Source of the DNA: Lycocorax pyrrhopterus obiensis
Taxonomy: Eukaryota; Chordata; Aves; Passeriformes; Paradisaeidae
Length of the DNA: 64,000 nucleotides
Assembly (NCBI GenBank): GCA_014706295.1
Contig: JACSVZ010000002.1
Coordinates: 132,937,431-133,001,430, forward strand
Direction of reading: 5' to 3'
Positions within the stretch are counted from its first letter, which is position 1; each line of letters begins with the position of its first letter. The translations under genes and the position numbers were made by a program. Below are positions 34,423 to 46,108 of this stretch, in pieces. The notes under the pieces are model-generated. The model did no database searches. It was not told the DNA's origin and saw only the letters and a list, made by a program, of their open reading frames with translations.

Positions 34423-37289
34423 ATGTCACAGCTCTGACCCTGTAGCAGGGTTTGAGGAAATCTGTCCCCCATGGCAGATCTGACCTGGATCATTTCACAT
34501 GAGCACTGGAGACAAGCCCATTTTCAGCCAGCTTCTAATGTATCCAGGCTGAAGAATACAACCACCACCTCTGCATGGCAATTTTGTGATCTGTAGCCAA
34601 TTTACAGTGATATTTCCATCTGAAGTTATGAACTGCCACTGCTATGTTGATTACTGGAGTAGCCAAATCTGCAAATTTTTTGCCTTCATCTTTGAAATTT
34701 TGGATGTGGTGACACAGGACTAAAACCAGACTTCTGTGAAGCTCTAAAACAGTTCTGCTTGAATCTCTGGACAAGGGTATAGCCAGACCAAGAAGGCACC
34801 TGGGTTGGCTGGTAGGTAAGCCACAGGTCTGATGGGGACATTAACAACAAGAGTTTTTTTCATGTCTTCATCCTGATATGGATTATAAACTATACAGAAA
34901 GGAAGTTTGGATGCTTTAGAAAGGGAGAAGGATATGAGAGGATATGAGATATTCCATGATTTGAAGAAAATGCCTGGTGTGGAACATGGGGTTTCCTTCC
35001 CAAGGAGAAAGACAAAAGCCCAAAGCATGGTCAGGAGAGCGGAAGCATGGAGGCATGGAAAGTTGTATTATATTGTTTTGTCTGCAACAAGGTTTGTTTG
35101 GGTTGCATGAAGAAAGGAATCATTAGTGTATTAGAAATGTAAACATAGTTTGTGTGGCCATGAGACATCATGTGTTGTAATCAAAAACTAGATTTTCTGC
35201 TTGAATAGAGGACTAGAGGTGTAGGACAAGGTCCAACGTGGGGTTTTTTTGGCCAAAAAGAGGGCATACCAATTGAATCAAATTGACTACCACCTACATA
35301 AATTCTACTGATGTGGACTAGGTCTTTCCCTTCTAGGGACACTGGAGCCATGGCACTTAGAAAAAAAAAGTTTTTCCATTAAAAACATGAAACAAGCTAA
35401 TTGTATTTTAAGGAATATTTAGCAAACTACAGGAAATATAGGGTTAATACATGACAGACTTTAATAGTTACACATTATACTAGAGCAAGATTAAACTCTC
35501 CATGGGATTGGTGTTCTGAATAAATGGTAGCAAATCAATTTGACTAAAGATATGACCAGGATTTTTTTCTTTCCAGTAACTAAGATATAAATCTTGTTAT
35601 GAAACTTAAGTGAAACAAGGAGGAAATTTACTGACTCTTACTGAAAAGACTTGGTTGCACTTCCTTTTATTGTCATTTAATCTCATTCATATTTAAACAA
35701 TCTCTATGGAAAAGATATAGAAATAAAGAGCTTTCAGTATAATTGTGATGAAGAGGGAAGATCCATTGAGAACTGGTAAATCAAAAAATAGGAAAAGTAA
35801 TTACAGTGTATTGAGCATCTTCCTTTATTCTCATCCAATTGAGTAAAACATTTACAGCATGCCAAAAGCAAAGAAAATGCAATAATTATGTCGTAGCACT
35901 GATATTTTCTTTGGGAACACTGAAAAGTACAAAATAGGGCATTTGCCAGCTAGGAGCAAGTTTTTCAGCAAGAATTATTGACTTTAATGATGGTATGGTA
36001 GAGCTTTTCAAATATAGTATAATCTACATTTCAGATTTTGAGCACATCCCAGGCTAACTCTCTCTGCAAACTCTCTGCTATACTGCCGCAGGTTCTCACA
36101 GGGCAGGGAGGAACCAGCCTCAGGCTCTCTCCGTGTCCTGCTTCCAGGAGGTTTGGGTGGTGTCTCTAAACAATCCTTAATGGTGTCATGGCTATTATTG
36201 AGCCCTTTCAGCACAGTGTAATTCATCCCATTAGCAATTACAGTTCAACACAAAAGTGTCCTCAAAGAGCTACCTTTCCTATAAATCTTTTTGTTAAAAT
36301 CAGTTTTTAATCATGTTTGCCTGGTGTTGGCATATGATCTGTGCTGTTTGAGTGCTTGTAGAAAACTCAGGCTCTGACTGGCTAACTTCAGCTGGAAAGT
36401 TGTCTTCCTCAAAACCTCCTTACCCACCTGTTTTCTGTCAAATGCCCTATTACTGGACAAATCTTCCATGCTGCAACCCGTTTCCCCCAACCTTTCCCAT
36501 ATTTACAGAAAGTTTTGTTGTTCCAAATTGGCTTGCCTCATCCTGAACACAATCTTTGCCTGATTGCAGGAAAGGAAATGGCTCATAAGCTGTTTTCTTC
36601 CTAATGAAGTACAAATGTTGACAAATGCTAATTGAAGTTGTGATTACTGAAGAAAGGATAATATATGGGAAGCCTGAATGTTGATTTTCATAAAAATGCA
36701 GAAGGAAGTACATCTGCAAGAATAGAAACTCCTTTTCTTATAAATCATATACTTTACCATTTAATGTTGGGTTTTGTATTTTGCTTCATTTGATGTATGC
36801 TGAGTGCTTACCTGTAACAACTTAAATAATTAATTGCTGCAATCACTGTACCAGACTTTCTTCAAAACTTATAATGAACCAGTTTAAGATGCAAAAAAAA
36901 AAAAAAAAGTGTATAACTACAGAAAATTTCTTCCATTTTCCGCTCTTTGCAGACAACTAGCAGTATTTATATCATCAATAAGAAAATGCTTTTCTTTTAC
37001 TTTTGCACTACACCAAATTTCTTTTAAAATGTCATACAGGTAATTCTCTGATTTTTATTAGTAAATATCAGGGTCAAAAAATTTCTGTATACGTCAGAAG
37101 AAGAGCAGAATTCCCACCTTTCAGTTTTTCACACTGGGAGGTCTCTTTTTACTAGTCTTATAACATTATTTATAAATAAACATTTAAATTCTCCATATTT
37201 GAGTTATCTTCCTCCTGACCAGAACTGTCATGAGCTGCAACTTCCAGTTGGTAGGCTGTGTGCCATCTCTCTTTGCTTGCTTCCACAAG
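34423..37289. other. Intergenic, nothing recognised
   Basis: AT-rich, with a 16-base A run at about 36893. No gene or transposon recognised. Confidence 0.45.
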
Positions 37290-37540
37290 AAACAATACAT
37301 TTTAAACTGACAGGGAGTAGATTTAGATTAGATGTTAGGAAGAAAATCTTCACTATGAGCATGGTGAGGCATTGGAATAAGTTGCCCAGAGAAGCTGTGG
37401 TTGTGTCCTCCTTGGAAGTGCTCAAGGCCAGGCTGGATGGGGCTTTGAGCAACCTGGTCTAGTGGGGGATGCCCCTGCCCATGGCAGGAGAGGTGGAACT
37501 AAATGGTCTTTAACATCCCTTCCAACCCAAACCAATAATT
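37290..37540 (+). mobile_element. CR1 LINE 3' fragment
   Basis: Well preserved: TTTAGATTAGATGTTAGGAA, TTGGAATAAGTTGCCCAGAG, CAAGGCCAGGCTGGATGGGG and CATCCCTTCCAACCCAAACC. The 87-aa ORF at 37199-37462 is this repeat. Confidence 0.93.
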
Positions 37541-40500
37541 AGCCTGGGAGATAGCATGTCCTGGAAAGTTATAGGGCAGATGGGAACACGTAAATTAACG
37601 TCTCATGAAAGTCTGGAATATGAAAACTATTTACATAACTTTGCAAACTCGTATGTGTTGAGGTTTGTTTTACGATGCTCTGTGGGGTTCGTTCTGTGCC
37701 TTCCCCTTTGTTTTACCACTTCTTCTTTCTCAAAATACTATTTGTATACTGATTTTAGTATCACATATTCATTGTGCACAAGAACTAACTCCATTGCATC
37801 AACCACTTCCTCCCTCATCATTTCTCTTAATATAAAGAAGCCATTCTTTAGCAAAGTCATGTGAAAGGCAGAAATCAGAAGACAGAAATTTCAGTCTTTG
37901 GTCAGAAGTAGGCAACACAAGGAAAGGCTTTGGAAAGAACTGTACAAGTGTTGTCTTGTAAGTCTCAGGCTGCCTTATTTCTTCTTCTTCTTTTTTTTTT
38001 TTTTGGCAGCAGGCACTTTCTTATTAGTCACTAACAATACCCAAACATCCAAGCAAGACTGGAAAATAATACTTTACTGCAAGTTTCAATCAGGTTAGCA
38101 AAGTTATAAATGCCTTCAAAGTAACTGAGGGGTAAAGATTGAAATGCCAGGCCTATTTTATAGCAACATTGCCAGATGCTTTGATAGATCCATTATAAAT
38201 TCAATTTACATTATTCTAAGCTAAGATTGATATCTAGTTGCTGTTCCTTGGATACATTATTTCTTTCCTTATCTCACTGATTCTTTTCATATCATACAGT
38301 AAGAAATTTATTTGTAGTGTATCGGATTTCCTGGTAAGATATGGTCCAACAAATGCTGTTATTACATTTTTCTCTTTTTTTCCATATAACCTTTTTCCTT
38401 TATCATTTTGTCAGTCTATGCTGTTTGGGCATCTTCACTGGAGCAATGCTGGCTTCAGCTATCTGGAATGGCATATATTATAGAAAAATGGGATTGGAAT
38501 TGTTTGGTATTTCATTACAGTGTAACTGTCTGGGGCAAAACCTTTTTGTGGCACATCCTATTTGTTTTTCATTTCCTCGGAGTCTTTTAAAGGATTCAAT
38601 TCTTACATCTGGTGTATTTTTGCTTTGGTGTAAAAGCTAATAGGATACTGAGTAAAGATTTGGATGAAAACACAAAGGAGAAAAAAAAGGAATGAAAAAT
38701 CAGTTATCAATGTATGAATAGTTTGAGGATCACTTTAAGCTGAAAATAATCTGGAAGCCACTTCTGGGAAATGTGCCTTGTGAGTATCCCCAGGTGTACC
38801 CTCACCAAGCAGGACTTCACACAGCATCTTCAGCCTGAGAACTTTCTGTGCTCTTCCCAGCCCATTCCCATAATTGTGGCTCAGCAGAGAATACTTCCTC
38901 TCTCAAATTTTCTGGAATAACCTCTTGTTCAATCTCTAGCCAGTCTAGCAGTGTCAAAGTGATACCACTTATTTTAAGGGTTTTTAATAATATACTTTTT
39001 CCAAGCAGTGGGACTTTGAAATGAGTTAAAGCAAGAATAGATGAGGAGCTGGGTACATAATGCTAAGGAGGGTGTGAATGCTCAGGCCAGGGACTCGCAT
39101 GAGTCCATAACAAGGTACATGACTGCACGAGGCAAAACTCCAGCCCAAAAGTATGTGCCCATGAATCTGCTCAACAGTTCAGTCTCCAGAGTGAAGGGCA
39201 GGAATCCCACAGGCAGCCATGAACCAACAAGCATTTATTTCCAAATAAGGTTGTTGTTACAGATTCCTTAATCCAGGATCTCACAGATGCTGTATTCTCT
39301 TTTTTGGAAGAGCTAGTTTGGCAGGTGCAGCTCCTCATTATAACCGTGAAACTGCTAAAAGTGCTTTTTTAAACTTTGATTTTATGTTCCATTTGAAGTG
39401 CCTATTCTCTCTGCATTTGGAGGTAGCAGCTGTAGCTGGCTCTATAATTTGTTGGATGTAGCAACTCCTATATAGAAGAGGTTATGAAACATAAACAAAG
39501 TAAAGTAACTTAGAGCAGCAAAGAGAGGCACTTGCAGCTTTCGTAAAAAGGAGGAGGTGATAAATCTGTGCCTTGGGCAGCCACTTCATGTTATCTGTTG
39601 GACAATCAATCAGGACTCCATAGAGAGATATCAAGATCTCATTTTCCTGGGGCCAAGTCAGAAGCATTTATGTGGTCATCAATGACAATTAGTCACCTGA
39701 AAACTCCCTGCTTGACTACTTTCCTGGAGACTTTTAGGAATCTTTCCCAGCTTTGCCTACTGGAATAATTCTTTATAGCAAACATCCAGTCAGTGTTTTC
39801 AAAGACTCAAACAATACCTGTATATCATATAAAGATTAGTTTCAGCTACCAGCATTAAATACAAACTTTACCCATGCTCAGCAGTATTTGGATTGGGTTT
39901 TTCACTGGGGCCTCTCAGAACTGAGTTTCTACAATCCTGATTCAATCCAAGAACCATTTACTCATAGCTGTTTTGTTGCTGGCTCCAGACATACTGCTCA
40001 TCTGGTGGAACTCTGCTCATTGGGAGTAACAATCCACTGTCATTATTTCATTTCCTCGGATATTTAGAAAATAAAATGCAATTGTCTTATTTTAATCTAA
40101 ATTTTTGCTGTAGCAGTAAAACAGAAACAATAATTAAAGCCATGACTCAAAAACAAGGGCACAAATATTTACAAATGCTTATGTTTGTTTCTTTCCTTGC
40201 TCTTTGGAAGCTAGCCACGAGGAAGGACTATTAGGTGCTAGCTGGTCTTCCTTAGGTAGGAGGAAGCAAAGCAGAATAGGGAGTGCTTTTAATGAGACAT
40301 GGTGTTCAGAACTCTGAACTTGCCTTGTTTTTGCCACACACAGCTGCCACAAAAGGAAAAAATCTTCAGCATCCTAAAGAAAAACCCAAAGAAACACTCA
40401 CCCAGCTTGCATGTTACAATGGTTGAAGCACAGTGTTATCCAAACTGTGCTAATCGTGGTTGAAATTAACACGCAAACTGTGTTAATCACATCTGTTGAA

Positions 40501-41359
40501 ATTCATTGAGGAACTGCCAGAACAGTAGGATCTTGAGCAGTGACATTTTTCATACTTATGCACACACTTTTTGTGCAAGCACGCTTTGCTAGTCATTCTG
40601 CAGGGACTAAGAAGAAATTGGGAAAAAGGTCAGAAATGCACTAATTTTGAAATGATCCTCACTTCTTGAGTGCAGAAGCATCTATACTGCAGTGGCAGAC
40701 AGAGTAGAAATTTTAAAAACAGCCATTTTCGTACTGTTTTTCAAATTTGTAAACTGCCAGTTCCTCCCATTTTACAGTGGCCAGTAGCTGACAATGTCAG
40801 CAGGGAAGTCCAGGAACCAGACAGCCCCAGCAGCTGATACTTGCTAGAGATAATATTCCCCCAACAGAGGCTTGTGCTGTGTTTGTGATTCTGTGGCCTC
40901 AGCCACCGTCAGCCAGCAGGCATCCACATTGATCCCAGGAAATGTGGTACTGACAAGAGTTTGTGAGGGTGTGCTGTGGGTGGGTCACTGAAGTATTCTG
41001 TGTTAAAAACCTGCCAAAAATGCAGTGACACCAGCACATCTGGTTGAGCATATGAGAAAGACCAGCTGAGGCTCTTTATCAAAATGCTGTATCTCTGAAG
41101 GGAGCTGTGGCCTTAGGTAGCTTTCAGACTGTGGGGTCGATTTCTACATTGTCTCGATGTACTTTACAGCATATTTGATTCTCTAGGAGAGACTAGAAAT
41201 GCTGCCAGTCACTGTCACCACTTAATCCAAACTGGTGGGTATGGGTAAAGGCTGCCATACAACTCCTTGTTCTTGAAAACGTAATGGGTGGAAATAGTCA
41301 GTCCATCTAGATGACCATAAACAACTTTATTTCTCATATATAGCCCAAAGAAATGCAAA
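37541..41359. other. Intergenic, nothing recognised
   Basis: 3.8 kb of AT-rich DNA with a poly-T run near 37992. The hydrophobic ORFs at 37556-37864 and 38238-38640 reflect T-rich sequence, not a recognisable membrane protein. Confidence 0.45.
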
Positions 41360-42213
41360 AATGCCTTTCTTCAGCTTTGCCTTTACCAGGAAGGCCAGGC
41401 CTTAGGAATCCCAAGCCTTTGAGACAAGGGCAAGTGTGGAGCAAGGAAGACTTACCCTTGGTGGAGGAGAATCGAGCTAGGGCACATTTAAGCAAATGTG
41501 CAGCCATGGGACCTGATGGGAGGCACACATGGGTGCTGAGGGTGCTGGCTGATGTCACTGCGAGGCCACTTTTGATTGTCTGAAACATCATTGGGCCTGG
41601 GAGATGTTCCTGAAGAGAGGAAGAAAGCAGATGTTACTCCCATTGTCAAGAAGGGGAGGAGGATGATCCAAGGAGCTGGTCAGCCTCATTTTGATCCCTG
41701 GGAAGGTTACAAAGCAACTAATCCTGTAAACCTTTTGCAGTGAGTATTCAGCATGTATTTACGAAGGGGAATTCATGGTTACCCAATGTGGCAGACTGCA
41801 ATGAGATGACTAACTAAGTGGGGGAGGGGAGAGCAGTGGATGCTGTTTACCTCTACTTCAGAAAGGCTTTCGACACTGTGTCCCATAATATTCTCATAGA
41901 CAAGCTGACAAAGTATCATAAATGAGGTAGATAAATGGATAATGAGCTGAACTGGAAACTGGATGGACTACTGGGCCCGTGGATCAGCAACAAAAAGTTC
42001 AGTCATACGAAGTTCACAAGTGGTGTGTCCCACGGGTTGATACTGGGGTCAAATCAGTGTAACATCTTCATTACTGACCTGGAAAGGGTGTACTCTCAGA
42101 AGCTTTGCAGATGACAATAACCTCAGAGGAGTGCCTGATACTCCAGATGGTTGTGCTGCCATTTGGATTGGCCTCAGAGGCTGGAAAAATGTAAAGAGGA
42201 ATTTCAACTGTAA
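41360..42213 (+). mobile_element. CR1 LINE ORF2 remnant
   Basis: Decayed reverse transcriptase region: CATGGGACCTGATGGGAGGC, GTGCTGGCTGATGTCACTGC, TTCAGAAAGGCTTTCGACAC, then TGTGTCCCATAATATTCTC and TTCATTACTGACCTGGAAAG. It has many stops and frameshifts. Positions 41365-41580 are over 90% like 53227-53440 by eye. Confidence 0.9.
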
Positions 42214-42320
42214 TGGAATCAAAGAATGGTTAAGGTTGGAAGGAACCTCTGGATGTCATCTGGTCCAACCTCCCCCCCCCCCCACTCACACAGGGTCACC
42301 TAGACCATGTCCAAACAGTC
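42214..42320 (-). mobile_element. CR1 3' end, antisense, inserted in the CR1 remnant
   Basis: ATGGAATCAAAGAATGGTTA, then GATGTCATCTGGTCCAACCT and a run of 12 C at 42272-42283. Sense-strand tail units ATTCTGTGATTCTGT follow at 42331-42345, as if the tail of the host CR1 survives on the other side. Confidence 0.85.
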
Positions 42321-42330
42321 CATAACCCCC

Positions 42331-42345
42331 ATTCTGTGATTCTGT
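42331..42345 (+). mobile_element. CR1 tail repeat, sense
   Basis: Two ATTCTGTG-type units in the sense direction directly after the antisense fragment; probably the end of the CR1 that began at 41360. Confidence 0.6.
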
Positions 42346-44712
42346 AAATATCTGCTATATACTGCTATCAAGGCTGAGATGCAGGGTTCAGTGGACGCTT
42401 GGTCTGACTTAATATGCACTTACCTGCATCCCTTGACAGAATTTTCCCTTATTTCATAATATGAATGATATGTTCTGCTAAAAGATCATTTCATCCATTC
42501 ATCCTATAATAATCAGAGACTTTCTCCAGTTATAGATGGTCCACTGTATCTAATTATACCCCTACATTATGCATAATTTAGATGCTATGAACATTGTGCT
42601 ATGTTCATCTTGCTGTCTGCCAGCTTTCTGAACTTGTTCAGTAGCTGCTTTTGGAAGAGCAGGGCTATGGCAGCTCTGTGGAAGGGAAAACAGGACTCAA
42701 CCTGCCACTTCAGTGCTATCAGTACCTGCTGGAAAACCAGCTGTCTGGAAAATTACATGCAGGGACATTTCAACCAAGGGCAAATAGATAAGGTACATGC
42801 CAGCACTACAGTAGTTGCTGATTGGATTCTGCAAAGAGTCCAAGGACAGAACCGAGACTGGTGTATAGCTCTGGATCTCTGAAATCAGAGTCTAAATGAG
42901 AGTCAGTCTCCAATTTAGAATTCCTTATGTGTAACAGGTTGCACAACTCTGCAAGGGACCAAACCACCTATGACATTTCTGAGAAAAATGAATCTGAAAG
43001 GCTAAACATAAACAGTAAAATCATAATTGCAAGTTAGTTCTGAAAATGGCTGAAAAAGGCAGAGTATGAAGGATGTTATTGAAAAGGTATCATAGGTGTG
43101 TAACGATCCTCTTCCTCTTTTTGTTGCTGTTGTCCTTGTGAAGCCATGTATCAGCATTTGATTTCCTTTAAATCCGTTGTCCTCCTTATCAGATGGTCTC
43201 GATGACAACTGAATTAAAGGACTGACTGGTTCAATAGATCAATATTTGGTAGAATGTGCGTGACCCATTTCAAGTGGGGAGTATGGGTGTCCAGAATTAT
43301 CTTTCTCCTCTGTACACACAAATGCACATGCAAACTGTGTCTGCAGAAACCAACAGTAGATATAAAATAAAAGTTTAGGTGCCAAAGTTGAAGCAAAAGT
43401 TCCTCTGCATAGCAGTTCTACCCTCCTGTATATCAATTATCTTTATTGTATATAATTTGTGTCTTTACTGTATATTTAAGGTGTGCCTTATTCTAAGGGC
43501 TGTATTCTGATAGCCTGTCTGCAAAAGTATTTTCACAGATCTCAGTAGGAACATTTGTGGGGTGAAAATTTTTACAGCTTTAAATTTATTTGAGTACTGA
43601 ATTGCTGCTAGTTTCAAAGGAAGTACCAAAATAGCTAAAATGTTCTAGACCTAAGGCATTACTCAACATAATATTAAATCTTTGAAATTTGGGCCCTGAA
43701 CTCATTTGCTGATATCTATTACTCTGCCAGAAAAAAAGGTGGAAAGTGGCACTTGCAAATTATATACTATTTTAGTCTTGTGCATAAAGAAGACATGAAT
43801 CTTCGTTAAAACCAGAACAATTTCAAAACTGTAGTGTGTCTGACTCATTGAGGGAGGGTATAGGAAAACAATTACTCATGTGAGATTTTGTACTACTGTC
43901 CGTTTTCGTTTCCCACCAGAGTCAAGAGACACACAGCACTGTGAAGGACCTTCAAGCGCTTTACAGGAGTGCCTGTAAGTAACACTTTAAGGTTAGTATC
44001 AAGGAACTTTGGACAGTAATCATGAACTGAGCTAGCTGTTCTAAGGTAAAAGGACTTGCTTTAAGCTAACTGTTGTCACCTTACTGATTGGAGAGTCTAT
44101 TCCTAAAGTTTGTGAAACAATTTACTCCTAAACTCTCCCAAAAGTATGCACAGAGCTATTCTGTGTAGGAGAAAGGACTATGTAATCTCCTATGTTCCCT
44201 TCCAACCCTCACACTGGAATTTTCTGTGTTTTGCAGAGTTGTTATTGGCAATAGGCAAACTGCCATTTGGATTTCCCAAACTGTGCCACCTCCATTCCTT
44301 CCCGTGCTTTAAGGGAAGAATATGTCTGTAGGTTTGTTGCATCACAGCTTCCTAACACAGCCCACAGAGTTACGAGAAAATTTGATTTCTTGTTCTATGC
44401 CCCTTCCATAGCTGTCCGTATCCTATGGCTGCCCACGACACATTTTCTGTGTCCTTCTCCGAGTGCCCAGCTTAGTCAAATACAACCTGTGCTGGCAATC
44501 AGGAAACACAGGGAGAGGTTCATCTCCCCTGGCTTTGGATAGCTCTGTCTGAGTAACCCAGCCACTTTTCACAGTTGAGCTAGAGAAAAAGTTCTCACAG
44601 AACGCAATCCCTCTTCCGTGAGGGTGGAATTCTAAACCAGGTCTGAAGTAATGGCTCTGGGTAACTGCCCTTTTCTCTTTATTGACACATAGACAGCTCA
44701 GGTGTGGACATG
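42346..44712. other. Intergenic, nothing recognised
   Basis: No supported gene or repeat. The 93-aa ORF at 42601-42882 has no recognisable domain. Confidence 0.45.
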
Positions 44713-44780
44713 ACAGAATCACAGGAGACTTCGGTTGGAAGAACCCTTTTTAAAGATCATCTAGTCAAACCTCCAGTGCT
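44713..44780 (-). mobile_element. CR1 3' end fragment, antisense
   Basis: CAGAATCACAGGAGACTTCG, then GATCATCTAGTCAAACCTCC: an antisense CR1 3' terminus of about 70 bases. Confidence 0.85.
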
Positions 44781-46040
44781 ATAGACATCTCAGATGACAT
44801 TTAATAATTTGTGGCATCCTAAAAATCTTGTAATATCTTGCAGTGTTCAGAATTATTCCAAGCCATCTATTTTCAATGCATGAAAAAAAAGAGATCTCAA
44901 TCAGTTGCTATTTTTGCTTGTGTATAAATTGCTATATTTGCACTGCTGTGTTGTTTAGTATTTCAAGTTCCTATGTGCACATATATGATTAGATATTTAG
45001 CCATCCCTTCTGTTTAATGTGCTTAGTACCATTTACTTTCCTTCCTCATGCAGTTAAAAGCAAATAATGTGAACATGAGAAATGATTAGGGTATCAATGA
45101 AGCCCTGGGGATAGCTGCAGTAAGGTTGCTGGATTTTTGATTAGGCTTTTATTTCTTTGTTGGATGCCCTGCATTGACCAAAGGAAATAAAGTGGGACTC
45201 CCTCCTTTTTCTTTTACTATGCCATAGTTCAGCACTAGATTTTTTGACAGTATACAAAAAAGGGAAGTAATTTTCTTACATTTCAATGTAACTGATTCAG
45301 GCTAGAAAAGAAGGCTCCAGAAACTGCCAAAAAAGGAAATATTTCTTTTTATATTCTTATTTATATTTCTTATTCTTATTGTGTGCTTTCTCTTCTTTAA
45401 TTCCAGTATAAAATCCCGACAGGATTTATGAGGCAAAGATCACTATGCAGCTGAAGCAAGGCAAAGATAACTGTGAAGCTGGGCATCAATGGGATTTGTT
45501 TCCCATTTAACCTAATGTTTCTCTTAATAAAACTTTGGTTTTTTGTATAAGGATCCTGCACACTACTCTGGGCAAGGGGCTTGCCAAACTTCCGTACTCC
45601 TCCTGAGATCAGCCCAAACAACAGTGCTATGCAGAGAAAGTTGTATCAGACTTGGTGTGAAGGTGCAAAAACTGGGTGGTACTATTTAGTCCTAACTCAA
45701 TGGCACTTGTAGTCCCCATGCTTTGCCTGGCTTAGGTCTGTATCAAAATATAAAGTAGAATTAGAGATCTGACTCCTTTTGTCACGCTTTGCCAAGTCAG
45801 CTGTGTCTCTGTTAAAAGAAACCCTAATTACTTAGTAAATGCCATTCTTTTACGCACTGTATATTTTTAGGAGATACCTGCTTCTTCCATTATATTAAAA
45901 ATTGGCAAGGTGTTTGCATGGGTGACTAATCCATATACTAGACATGTAGACCTGCTGTTCACCTTTAAGCAAGCAATAGTCTGAGTAGAGAAGGTTTCAC
46001 AAACACTCTCTGCAAATATTTAGAATTTCAATCTATTGCA
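44781..46040. other. Intergenic, nothing recognised
   Basis: AT-rich with no supported feature. Confidence 0.45.
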
Positions 46041-46108
46041 GTTGGACTAGATGATTATTGTTGGCCCCTTTCAACTCAATTATCCTATTCTATTCCATTC
46101 CATTCTAT
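46041..46108 (+). mobile_element. CR1 3' end fragment with expanded tail
   Basis: GTTGGACTAGATGATTATTG, then CCCCTTTCAACTC and a tail drifting from ATTCTATTCC into CCATTCCATTCTATCT units. Confidence 0.82.
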
